Positions 26,479 through 34,599 of a stretch of DNA of 64,000 bases are shown piece by piece. This DNA is from Regnicoccus frigidus (GTDB taxonomy: Bacteria > Cyanobacteriota > Cyanobacteriia > PCC-6307 > Cyanobiaceae), in assembly GCA_025194985.1 (NCBI GenBank), contig JAOANE010000050.1, forward strand, positions 1-64,000, in the 5' to 3' direction. Below the pieces are notes generated by a model. That model ran no database searches. It had not been told where the DNA came from and saw only the letters and a program-made list of their open reading frames with translations. Position 1 is the first letter of the stretch; every line of letters starts with the position of its first letter. The position numbers and the translations under genes are program-made.

Positions 26479-26598
26479 GGCGTGAACACGGGATCGATCC
26501 AGCTAAGCGCCGGTTGGAGCCTCTGATCGCTCACGTCAACAACTCGTTTGGTTCGGCCCTATCGGTTTGATCGCCGGATCGGCTGGTCTTGGTGTGGA

Positions 26599-28347
26599 TC
26601 AGGCCACCTGCAGCTGCTCTTCGGCCTTCTGCCGCTCCCAGAGGCGGCGGTAGGTGCCGGGTTCAGCGAGCAGCTCCTGGTGGCGGCCCTGTTGCACCAG
26701 GCGGCCGTCGTCGAGCACCAGCACCCGATCACAGGCCGCCGCTGCCGAGAGCTGGTGGCTGACCATCAGGATCGTGCGGTCGCGTTGTTCACGGATCGAG
26801 CTCAGAATCGCGGCGGCGGTGTTGTTGTCCACGCTCGCCAGGGCATCGTCGAGCACCAGCAGCGGGGCGTCCACCATCAGGGCGCGGCCGAGGGCGGCCC
26901 GTTGCCGCTGGCCGCCGCTGAGGGTGATCCCCCGTTCGCCTACCAGAGTCTGATAGCCGTCCGGGAAGCCGCGGATGTCGCCTTCCAGGCGCGCTTCCCG
27001 CGCCACCGATTCCACCCGCTCCAGGTCGGCGTCTGGATCGCCGTAACGCAGGTTGTCGGCCAGGGAGGCGGTGAACAGATAGCCCTCCTGGGGCACCAGG
27101 GCCACCAGGCGGCGGAGGTCATGGAGCGCCAGGTCGGTGACGTCGACACCATCGATGAACAGCGCCCGTGCGGGCACCTCCACCATGCGGCCCAGGGCCC
27201 GGGCGAGGGTGGTCTTGCCGGATCCCACGGGCCCCACCACGGCCACCAGCTCGCCGGGATGCAGGCTGAAGCTCACATCACTGAGCGCCTCGCGCTGGGC
27301 GCCGTCGTAGCGAACGGTGAGGCCACGGGCTTCGATGCCACCGCGCCCTGCCACCGCAGCCGGCAACGGCTGATCCGGGGAGACCACGCGGGGCGTCCTT
27401 GAGAGCAGCTCCTCCACCCGATCCAGGCTCACCTGCCCGGTCTGGAAGGTGTTCAAGGTGAAGCCCAGCAGGGCGGTGGGGAAGACCAACCGCTCCACAA
27501 ACAGGATCAGGGCCACCAGATTGCCGATGCTCAGCCGGCCGCTCTCGAGCTGGCCGCTGCCGAAGGCGAGCAGCAGCAGCAGGCTGATCGAGGAAATTCC
27601 TTCCAGCAGCGGGAACAGGGTGCTGCGGGTGCGGGCCAGGGAGAGGGCCGAATCGCGGTAGTCGCGATTGCGCTCGGCGAAGGCTTCCTGCTCGTTGTTC
27701 TCCTGGCCGTAGATCTTGATGGCGCTGATTCCAGAGAGATCCTCCTGAATCAGATCGGAGAGATGGGCCAGCGATTCCTGCTGCCGCCGTTGCTGCCGCA
27801 TCATCCGGCCGCCGAACAGGCGCACCACCATCAACATGCCCGGATAGAGCCCCACGGCTGCCAGGGTCAGCAGCGGGTCGATCGCCAGCATCGCCGGCAG
27901 GGTGAGCGCATAGGCCAGGCCGGTGTTGGTGAGGCTGAGAATGGCAAAACCCAGCAGCCGCCGCACGTTCTCGACATCGCTGGTGGAGCGGCTGATGACA
28001 TCGCCGCTGCCGGCGGTCTGTACCCAGCCCGGCTCCTGGCGCAGCATGTGCTCGAACACCTGCTGGCGCAGGCTCGCCTCCACCTGGCGTCCAACGCCGA
28101 ACACCAGCATGCGGGAGACCAGCCGGGCTACCCCCATCAAGCTGGCCAGCAGGACGATCCAGCCGGCCTGGCGCAACACGGCTGAGATGGCGAACCCGTC
28201 CTGCAGGTCGTCGATCACACCCCGGACCATCAGGGGGATCATCACGCTCAGGAGGTTGACCACCAGCAGCGCCACGGCGCCTTTGGCCAGCACGCGGCGG
28301 TGCGGGCGGAGGTATTTCCAGAGCAGGCCGGGTCGGATGGCGGCCAT
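26599..28347 (-). CDS. ABC exporter, fused membrane and ATPase domains
   Basis: 582 aa half-transporter that should dimerise. Six membrane helices in residues 20-310, then the ATPase: Walker A GPVGSGKTTLARAL, signature LSGGQRQRAALGRAL, Walker B LLVLDDALASVD. Order and length fit MsbA/LmrA-type multidrug or lipid exporters. Substrate not deducible. Stands alone between a small membrane gene and the DUF3288 gene. Confidence 0.9.
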   Translation of the reverse strand: MAAIRPGLLWKYLRPHRRVLAKGAVALLVVNLLSVMIPLMVRGVIDDLQDGFAISAVLRQAGWIVLLASLMGVARLVSRMLVFGVGRQVEASLRQQVFEHMLRQEPGWVQTAGSGDVISRSTSDVENVRRLLGFAILSLTNTGLAYALTLPAMLAIDPLLTLAAVGLYPGMLMVVRLFGGRMMRQQRRQQESLAHLSDLIQEDLSGISAIKIYGQENNEQEAFAERNRDYRDSALSLARTRSTLFPLLEGISSISLLLLLAFGSGQLESGRLSIGNLVALILFVERLVFPTALLGFTLNTFQTGQVSLDRVEELLSRTPRVVSPDQPLPAAVAGRGGIEARGLTVRYDGAQREALSDVSFSLHPGELVAVVGPVGSGKTTLARALGRMVEVPARALFIDGVDVTDLALHDLRRLVALVPQEGYLFTASLADNLRYGDPDADLERVESVAREARLEGDIRGFPDGYQTLVGERGITLSGGQRQRAALGRALMVDAPLLVLDDALASVDNNTAAAILSSIREQRDRTILMVSHQLSAAAACDRVLVLDDGRLVQQGRHQELLAEPGTYRRLWERQKAEEQLQVA

Positions 28348-28462
28348 GGAGCCAGGCAGGGCCCTCCAACCTACGAATCCTCTTGACGCCGCGCGGCCGG
28401 CCGTCGATGCCAGAGTTGAGCATCAGTCGCAATGGGCAGGGCGCAATGGGCAGGGACTGCCG

Positions 28463-28789
28463 ATGACGAATTCCAGCCAGGGCGCCGCCCAGGTGCATCC
28501 CCTCCATGCCACCGACCGGGACGTCATTGATGGGCTGCTCGCGGTGGAGCAACCCGAAGAGACCCAGCTGGTGGATCTGGCCCGGCTGTTGATTCGCTAC
28601 GACGGCTTTCCCGGCGCCGAAGACCTCCAGTTGGACCTGGCCAAGACCCTGCGCCACTGGGGTCTCAGCCGTGACCAGTTGCACCAGCGCACCCGGGCTC
28701 TCTGGTCTTCGGGTTACCGCCCAGGCATGGCGGTGGGCGGCGATGCGGTGGGCAGTGGTTTTGATACGGCGGCCCAGGACACCCCCTGA
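28463..28789 (+). CDS. DUF3288 family protein
   Basis: 108 aa, soluble. Matches the cyanobacterial DUF3288 pattern: HPLHATDRDVIDGLLA, then LARLLIRYDGFPGAEDLQLD and LAKTLRHWGLSRDQL. Function unknown. ATG 28463 chosen because conservation begins just after it. Followed by a strong terminator, so it is a single-gene unit. Confidence 0.8.
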   Translation: MTNSSQGAAQVHPLHATDRDVIDGLLAVEQPEETQLVDLARLLIRYDGFPGAEDLQLDLAKTLRHWGLSRDQLHQRTRALWSSGYRPGMAVGGDAVGSGFDTAAQDTP

Positions 28790-28806
28790 AGCGCACCGAT
28801 CGCTCG

Positions 28807-28834
28807 GATTTCAGCGTTCAGATTTCAGCGTTCA
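28807..28834. repeat. 14-bp tandem duplication
   Basis: GATTTCAGCGTTCA occurs twice head to tail (28807-28820, 28821-28834), between the DUF3288 stop and its terminator. Confidence 0.9.
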
Positions 28835-28859
28835 GGGGGATAATCAACGCTTCCCCATC

Positions 28860-28894
28860 ACCCGGCCCGGCGTGCTTTGCACCCGGGTTTTTTT
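28860..28894 (+). terminator. Terminator of the DUF3288 gene
   Basis: Outer stem ACCCGG/CCGGGT, inner stem GTGC/GCAC with TTT loop, then seven T (28888-28894). Confidence 0.8.
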
Positions 28895-28920
28895 CTGAGC
28901 CTTGCGGCCTCTGCGGCTGT

Positions 28921-28968
28921 CCACTCAGCGGCCTACTCAGCTACCCACTCAGCTGCCCACTCAACGGA
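28921..28968. repeat. Four 12-bp imperfect repeats upstream of trpD
   Basis: Units CCACTCAGCGGC, CTACTCAGCTAC, CCACTCAGCTGC and CCACTCAACGGA follow each other. They stay in the trpD frame but lie before its ATG. Confidence 0.85.
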
Positions 28969-29008
28969 TCCCTTTGTCCGGATCCTCCTGGATTCCAACC
29001 CCCGACCG

Positions 29009-30097
29009 ATGTCCCCATCTACAGCCCCATCCACAGCCCCATCCACCGCCTGGCCTGCCCTGCTGGAGACGCTTCTGGAGGGTGAATCGATGGGGGCGGG
29101 TGAGGCCACGGGGCTGATGCGCGGCTGGATCGACGGCCAGATTGAACCCGAGCTCACCGGTGCCCTGCTGGCCGCCCTGCGGGCCAAGGGGGTGAGCGGC
29201 GTCGAATTGGCGGCAATGGCCCAGGTGCTGCGCCAGGCCGTGGCCCTGCCCTGCCCGCGGCCCTCGCTGCGCCTGGTTGACACCTGTGGCACCGGGGGTG
29301 ATGGGGCGGGCAGCTTCAACATCTCCACCGCCGTGGCCTTTGTGGCCGCCGCCTGCGGTGCCAGCGTCGCCAAGCACGGCAATCGCAGTGCCAGCGGCAA
29401 GGTGGGCTCCGCCGACGTGCTCGAAGCCCTCGGTCTCAACCTCAAAGCTCCGCCCAGTGCGGTGATCGGGGCCTTGCCCCGCAGTGGGGTTACCTTCCTG
29501 TTCGCGCCTGGCTGGCATCCGGCCCTGGTGGGCCTGGCTCCGCTGCGCCGGCGCCTGGGCGTGCGCACGGTGTTCAATCTGCTGGGTCCACTGGTCAATC
29601 CGCTTGTGCCCGAGGCCCAGGTGATCGGTGTGGCCCGGCTGGACCTGCTTGAACCGATGGCCGACGCCCTGCTCCGCCTCGGCGTCGAGCGGGCCGTGGT
29701 GGTCCATGGCGCTGGCGGCCTCGACGAGGCCTCCCTCGCGGGACCAAGCCAGTTGCGGTTGGTGGAGCAGGGAGCAGTGCAGGCCCTGGAGATCGACCCA
29801 GCGGCGATGGGTCTGCAGCCGGCTCCGTTGGAGGCCCTCGCCGGCGGCGACCTGGCCATGAGCCAGCAGATCCTTGCGGACGTGCTGCAGGGGGGCGGCA
29901 GCCTGGCCCAACGGCAGGTGGTGGCATTGAATGCCGCGCTGGTGCTCTGGGCCGCCGCCGAGGCCTCCTCGATTCAAGAAGGGCTGGAGCAGGCCACGGC
30001 CGTGCTGGCCACGGGCCAGAGCTGGCAGCGGCTGCTGGCCTTGCGTGACGCGCTGGATCCAAGCGGGCCTGCTGCTGGTGTTGCTGGTGCGGGATAA
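29009..30097 (+). CDS. trpD: Anthranilate phosphoribosyltransferase
   Basis: 362 aa from ATG 29009. Joins anthranilate to phosphoribosyl pyrophosphate, second step of tryptophan synthesis. VDTCGTGGDGAGSFNIST is the PRPP loop; KHGNRSASGKVGSADVLEAL and VFNLLGPLVNPL are conserved. The N-terminus has three PSTA repeats from a 12-bp DNA repeat (29014-29049). The frame stays open to 28877, but that extension is itself low-complexity and unlike the family. The stop lies 18 bases before carA, so translation may be coupled. Confidence 0.95.
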   Translation: MSPSTAPSTAPSTAWPALLETLLEGESMGAGEATGLMRGWIDGQIEPELTGALLAALRAKGVSGVELAAMAQVLRQAVALPCPRPSLRLVDTCGTGGDGAGSFNISTAVAFVAAACGASVAKHGNRSASGKVGSADVLEALGLNLKAPPSAVIGALPRSGVTFLFAPGWHPALVGLAPLRRRLGVRTVFNLLGPLVNPLVPEAQVIGVARLDLLEPMADALLRLGVERAVVVHGAGGLDEASLAGPSQLRLVEQGAVQALEIDPAAMGLQPAPLEALAGGDLAMSQQILADVLQGGGSLAQRQVVALNAALVLWAAAEASSIQEGLEQATAVLATGQSWQRLLALRDALDPSGPAAGVAGAG

Positions 30098-30115
30098 TGG
30101 CTTTAACAAGCTTCA

Positions 30116-31276
30116 GTGCCGTTGACTGCCGCCTCTCCCCCTGCCCCTGGTGAGGCGCTGCTGGTGCTGGCGGATGGCACCTTGCTGCGCGGCCTTGCCT
30201 TCGGGGCGGTTGGAACCGCCATCGGCGAAGTGGTGTTCAACACCGGCATGACCGGCTATCAGGAGGTGATCACCGATCCCAGCTACGTCGGTCAGTTGGT
30301 CACCTTCACTTACCCGGAATTGGGCAACACCGGCATCAATGCCGAGGATCAAGAAGCCGATTCCCCTCAAGTGCGCGGCGTGATTGCCCGCCAGCTGGCT
30401 CCGGCCCCAAGCAGCTGGCGCTCCAGCGGCTCCTTGGCCAGCTGGCTCGAGCGCCATGGGGTGGTGGGAATCGCCGGGGTGGATACCCGCGCCCTGGTGC
30501 GGCGCTTGCGTGACGGCGGCGCCATCAATGGGGCGATCAGCAGCGATGGCAGCGATCCCCACAGCCTGCTGGAGCAGGTGCGCCAGAGCCCGTCGATGGA
30601 GGGCCTCAACCTGGCCGCGCAGGTGAGCACCAAGGCGCCCTACGAGTGGAACGAGCTTTGCCAGGCCGGCTTTGATCAACGCCAGCAGGCCCGTCCCAGC
30701 GATCCCTACCGGGTCGTGGCGATCGATTTCGGCATCAAGCGGGGCATCCTTGAGCGCCTCGCCGCCCATGGTTGTCAGGTGAGCGTGCTGCCGGCTGACA
30801 GCGGCATCGAGCAGGTGCTGGCCCTGGCCCCTGAAGGGGTCTTCCTCTCCAATGGTCCTGGTGATCCAGCCGCCGTGACGGCCGGCATCCAGCTGGCGGA
30901 GGGCTTGCTGGCGCAGGCCGATCTGCCCACGTTCGGGATCTGCCTTGGCCATCAGATTCTTGGCCTGGCCCTCGGCGGCAGCACCTACAAGCTGACCTTT
31001 GGCCACCGGGGTCTGAACCATCCCTGTGGCGGTCGGGGGCTGGTGGAGATCACCAGCCAGAACCACGGGTTCGCCCTCGATGCCGCCTCCTTGCCAGGCG
31101 ATCAGGTGGAGATCACCCATCGCAACCTCAACGACGACACCGTGGCGGCCCTGCGCCACCGTCACCAACCGGTTTTTGGGATTCAGTACCACCCGGAAGC
31201 CAGCCCGGGACCCCACGATGCCGATCACCACTTCGGCCGTTTCGTGGCCTTGATGGCGGAGCGTCGCAGCGCCTGA
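30116..31276 (+). CDS. carA: Carbamoyl-phosphate synthase small subunit
   Basis: 386 aa. Glutamine amidotransferase subunit that feeds ammonia to CarB for arginine and pyrimidine synthesis. Catalytic Cys in FGICLGHQILGLALGG, His/Glu in IQYHPEASPGPHD; N-terminal domain begins LVLADGTLLRGLAFG. GTG at 30116 is the likely start (TTG 30122 also possible). carB is not in the window, as is usual in cyanobacteria. Confidence 0.95.
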   Translation: MPLTAASPPAPGEALLVLADGTLLRGLAFGAVGTAIGEVVFNTGMTGYQEVITDPSYVGQLVTFTYPELGNTGINAEDQEADSPQVRGVIARQLAPAPSSWRSSGSLASWLERHGVVGIAGVDTRALVRRLRDGGAINGAISSDGSDPHSLLEQVRQSPSMEGLNLAAQVSTKAPYEWNELCQAGFDQRQQARPSDPYRVVAIDFGIKRGILERLAAHGCQVSVLPADSGIEQVLALAPEGVFLSNGPGDPAAVTAGIQLAEGLLAQADLPTFGICLGHQILGLALGGSTYKLTFGHRGLNHPCGGRGLVEITSQNHGFALDAASLPGDQVEITHRNLNDDTVAALRHRHQPVFGIQYHPEASPGPHDADHHFGRFVALMAERRSA

Positions 31277-31379
31277 ATCGGCAGAAATTTGCTGATTTTG
31301 TGTTGGCTTCAGTCCTTCTCCCATTCACTCCCTACACTTCCATCGCCGTCACGCCTCGGGGCTTAGGGACATTCCTGAA

Positions 31380-31739
31380 TTGCAGCGATTGACCGTGTCT
31401 TTGCGGGGTGGGATCGAGAAGCGGTCCACTTGCCTGCTGTTCAGCTTCACCGGCCAACTGGATGCCTACTCCGACAAACAATTCAAGGACTACGTCGTTT
31501 TGCACAAGGGCAAGGCGAGCCTGCCTGTCCTCCTGGATCTGACCCATATCGATTACATCGATTCCTCCGGCCTCGGGGTGCTCGTCCAGCTCGCCAAGCT
31601 CTGCAGCGACGACAGCATCCGCTTTCTGGTCGTCGGCAATGCCCGCGTCGTTCAGACCATCAAGTTGGTGAGGCTCGAGGAGTTTCTTCATCTCCAGCCC
31701 GACCTCGCCACGGCCCTTGGTGCCCTCACCGCCGCCTGA
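31380..31739 (+). CDS. STAS-domain anti-sigma-factor antagonist
   Basis: 119 aa. SpoIIAA-like STAS fold: FSFTGQLDAYSDKQFKDYV, then LDLTHIDYIDSSGLGVLVQL, where the Ser of DSSGLG is the usual phosphorylation site that switches partner binding. Start uncertain (TTG 31380 preferred, with AGGGA about 10 bases ahead; GTG 31395 possible). Overlaps the next gene by about 20 bases. No kinase/phosphatase partner in the window. Confidence 0.85.
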   Translation: MQRLTVSLRGGIEKRSTCLLFSFTGQLDAYSDKQFKDYVVLHKGKASLPVLLDLTHIDYIDSSGLGVLVQLAKLCSDDSIRFLVVGNARVVQTIKLVRLEEFLHLQPDLATALGALTAA

Positions 31740-32169
31740 TCTCCCCACCGGCGAGTGGCTGCGTCAGATCCAGGCCCAGACGCCGGTTGGCAGCGAACTT
31801 GGTCCGCTGCAGCTGGCCTGGCTGGGGGATGCGGTCTGGGAGCTGCACCAGCGGCGGCGCTACTGCCGGCAGCCCGGTCGCAGCGACTCCCTGCATCGGT
31901 CCGTTGTCGAAGAGGTCCGCGCCGAAGCCCAGGCCGGGGCCCTTGAGCGCTTGGAGCCCCTGCTGAGCGCCGCCGAACGCGACTGGGTGCGCCGGGGACG
32001 CAACCGGGCCGGGCGTGGACCACGGCGCGGCGACCCGGCCGTCTATGGGCGGGCCACGGGATTTGAGACAATGGTGGGCTGGCTCTTTCTGCGGAACCCC
32101 GGACGGCTTGCACAGCTGCTGGATCAACTTGAACAGCCCGGCCCCGACCCCTTGCCCGATCTCCCATGA
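31720..32169 (+). CDS. mrnC: Mini-ribonuclease III
   Basis: 149 aa. RNase III catalytic domain without the double-stranded-RNA-binding domain; in Bacillus it trims 23S rRNA precursor ends. LAWLGDAVWELHQRRR holds the catalytic Asp block, and GRATGFETMVGWLFL the C-terminal catalytic Glu. Starts inside the STAS gene (GTG 31720 or TTG 31717) and its stop overlaps the start of the rRNA methyltransferase gene, so this is a tight RNA-processing operon. Confidence 0.88.
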   Translation: MPSPPPDLPTGEWLRQIQAQTPVGSELGPLQLAWLGDAVWELHQRRRYCRQPGRSDSLHRSVVEEVRAEAQAGALERLEPLLSAAERDWVRRGRNRAGRGPRRGDPAVYGRATGFETMVGWLFLRNPGRLAQLLDQLEQPGPDPLPDLP

Positions 32170-34256
32170 CCCCACGTATTGAGCGCCGCAGGCCTGGGGG
32201 AGGAGAGGACGGTGATCGCTCCGGGCCCGCTCCCCGCGGCGGTAAACCGTCGCGGTTCAGTGGCCCCAAAAGGGATTGGCGGGGATCGCCCACTGGTGGA
32301 TCGTCAGGTTCAGGGGGATCGTCATCAGGGGGATCGGCTGGAAGCCGTGAAGGGCGCGACAACGACAGGCGTGCTGGCGGCGAAGGTCGCCCCGCCCGGG
32401 TGATCCCGGCGAGGCCGGGTGCCCGCCGCGCCGATTCCGGCGACAGACCAGGCGGCGCGAAGCCGGCCTACGGCAAGCCTGCTTTTGGCAAACCCGCCTA
32501 CGGAAAACCCGCCTACGGCAAACCTTCCTTTGCTGACAAGCCCTCGTTTGGGGGCAAGCCCACGTTTGGCTCCCGGCCAGGGTCAGGAGGTGGCGGCCGG
32601 CCGTCGTTTGCAGACCGCAGCGGGGATAGGCCGAGCTTTGGCCGTAAGCCGTCGTTTGGTGGCAAGCCTGCCTTTGGTGGCCGGCCGTCCTACGGCGACA
32701 AGCCACCTTTCGGGGACAGGCCTTCCTTCGGGGAGAGGCCTTCCTTCGGTGGCAGGCCGTCCTCTGGTGGCAGGCCATCGTTTGGAGGCCGGCCCTCCTC
32801 CTTTGATCGGCCCGCCCGCGGCGGCGGGCGCCCCTCCACACCTGCTGGAGCGGGCCGGGACGGGAACGATGTTCTGGAGCCAAGCGGTGAATCGGATCGC
32901 TTCGGGGTGGAACCGGCCGAGGACATGGTCTGGGGCCGCCATCCAGCCCTGGCCGCCCTGGAAGCCGAGCGGCCGATCCACCGCATCTGGTGCACGCCTG
33001 AGCTGCGCTTCGCGCCGCGCTTCCTGCAGCTGTTGCGCGAGGCCAAGGCCGGCGGGGTGCTGGTTGAAGAGGTGACCTGGGCACGGCTGGGCCAGATCAC
33101 CGGCGGCGCTGTGCACCAGGGCATTGTGTTGCAGGCCGCTGCCGCCGAAACCCTTGATCTGGGCACCTTGATCGAGGGCTGCCGGGGGCTCGGTGAGCCG
33201 CCGCTGCTGATGGCGGTGGATGGCCTGACCGACCCTCACAACCTTGGGGCGATCGTGCGCAGTGCCGAAGCGCTCGGTGCCCACGGTCTGGTGCTGCCCC
33301 AGCGGCGCAATGCCGGCCTGACCGGCTCGGTGGCCAAGGTGGCTGCCGGCGCCCTCGAGCATCTGCCGGTGGCCAAGGTGATCAACCTCAACCGCTCGCT
33401 TGAACAGCTCAAGGACGAGGGTTACCGGGTTGTCGGCCTGGCTGAAGAGGGCACGGTCAGCCTGATCGAGGCCGACCTCGACGGACCCCTGGTGGTGGTG
33501 ACCGGCTCTGAATCCCAGGGCCTCTCGATGCTCACCCGCAAGCATTGCGACCAGCTGATTCGCATTCCGCTGCGCGGCGCCACCCCCAGCCTGAATGCCT
33601 CGGTGGCCACGGCCCTGCTGCTCTATGAAGTGGCCCGCCGCGGCTGGATGAAGTCGATTACTGGCACGGCTCCAGCCCCGCGCCTCGTCAGGCCCCAGTT
33701 GCCGAGCAAGGCCGCCGCTTCCGGCGCCAAAACCCCGGCTGCTGACGCTTCGAGCACGGACGTCGACCCCCTTGAGGAGGGCGCCCAGGCTCTCGCCTCT
33801 GTTGGATCTGTTCAGTCAGATGGACCTGTTGGATCTGCCGTGCCTGAGGCCGAAGCGGAGCCCGTTGTCTTCAGCGATTCCGATTCCGGATCCGAAGCTG
33901 AAACGGATTCCGAAACCGATTTCGAAGCCGATTTCGAAGCCGAAGCAGAAAAAGTCGAAGCTGAAACCGAAGCTCAGGCTTCAGGAGACCCCGACTTCGC
34001 CTTTAACCCCGATCCCGACCAGGATCCCGCTCAGACCACCACCGAGACCAGCTCCGCTGGTTCCCCGATCGTTGTCGAGCGGGATCGGCACGACCAAGCC
34101 ACACCCTCCAACGGCCACGTTGTTCCCGAGGAGGTAGCGAGCGCGGAGACACCCTCGAGCGGGGAGTCAACCTCGAGCGGGGACACAATCCTGGGCGAGC
34201 AGATGGAGGCGGCCGGAGGGGTGCCGTCGTCGTTTCAAGGAGACATCCAGCTGTGA
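32166..34256 (+). CDS. rlmB: 23S rRNA 2'-O-methyltransferase, TrmH/RlmB type, with long low-complexity ends
   Basis: 696 aa, against about 250 for the usual enzyme. The SPOUT core (about residues 255-500) has a substrate-binding start VWGRHPALAALEAERPIHRI and motifs DPHNLGAIVRSAEALG, VVVTGSESQGLSMLTR and IPLRGATPSLNASVATALLL. It should methylate a 23S rRNA ribose in the peptidyl-transferase region. The first 230 residues are basic repeats of K-P-(A/S/T)-(F/Y)-G; the C-terminal 170 are highly acidic (Glu/Asp/Ala/Ser). ATG 32166 overlaps the mini-RNase III stop by four bases. Confidence 0.88.
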   Translation: MTPRIERRRPGGGEDGDRSGPAPRGGKPSRFSGPKRDWRGSPTGGSSGSGGSSSGGSAGSREGRDNDRRAGGEGRPARVIPARPGARRADSGDRPGGAKPAYGKPAFGKPAYGKPAYGKPSFADKPSFGGKPTFGSRPGSGGGGRPSFADRSGDRPSFGRKPSFGGKPAFGGRPSYGDKPPFGDRPSFGERPSFGGRPSSGGRPSFGGRPSSFDRPARGGGRPSTPAGAGRDGNDVLEPSGESDRFGVEPAEDMVWGRHPALAALEAERPIHRIWCTPELRFAPRFLQLLREAKAGGVLVEEVTWARLGQITGGAVHQGIVLQAAAAETLDLGTLIEGCRGLGEPPLLMAVDGLTDPHNLGAIVRSAEALGAHGLVLPQRRNAGLTGSVAKVAAGALEHLPVAKVINLNRSLEQLKDEGYRVVGLAEEGTVSLIEADLDGPLVVVTGSESQGLSMLTRKHCDQLIRIPLRGATPSLNASVATALLLYEVARRGWMKSITGTAPAPRLVRPQLPSKAAASGAKTPAADASSTDVDPLEEGAQALASVGSVQSDGPVGSAVPEAEAEPVVFSDSDSGSEAETDSETDFEADFEAEAEKVEAETEAQASGDPDFAFNPDPDQDPAQTTTETSSAGSPIVVERDRHDQATPSNGHVVPEEVASAETPSSGESTSSGDTILGEQMEAAGGVPSSFQGDIQL

Positions 34257-34320
34257 GGTCAGCGCAACGCCATCAGGCCCGTGGGGCGATCGGCAGAATG
34301 GCCCGACACGAAGGGCCAAG

Positions 34321-34569
34321 ATGAATCCCCTGCTTCAGGTGCTGCGCGGACTTGCCAATGGCCTGGGCCTGGCCTGGTGGGCGAAGGTCGAAACCAAAGG
34401 CCCCGATGTCATCTATTGGTTTGGGCCGTTTGTGCGCCGCCGGCACCTGGAGGCCAAACTGCCGGCCTTCCTGGCTGATCTGCGTTCGGAAGCGCCGGCT
34501 TCATTGAGCCATGACCTGCTGCGGGTGCGCCGGGGTGAGCCGCTCACCGAAGAGCTCAACCCCGGCTGA
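34321..34569 (+). CDS. DUF1816 family protein
   Basis: 82 aa. Short soluble cyanobacterial protein: GLAWWAKVETKGPDVIYWFG then FVRRRHLEAKLPAFLADL. The family appears in phycobilisome-linker-related and regulatory contexts, but function here is not known. Sits 30 bases before gatA on the same strand. Confidence 0.8.
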   Translation: MNPLLQVLRGLANGLGLAWWAKVETKGPDVIYWFGPFVRRRHLEAKLPAFLADLRSEAPASLSHDLLRVRRGEPLTEELNPG

Positions 34570-34599
34570 TAGCGTCGCCCCATCGCCGACACGGACGCC

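Noticed and set aside
27278..28684. 468-codon minus-strand open frame in another frame of the ABC exporter
   Set aside because: Arg/Pro/Gly-rich frame shadow; the exporter frame has all ABC motifs.
28807..28968. CRISPR array
   Set aside because: Repeats are directly tandem, 12-14 bp, with no spacers and no cas genes.
29009..30109. Minus-strand open frames across trpD
   Set aside because: Shadows of trpD; no domain likeness.
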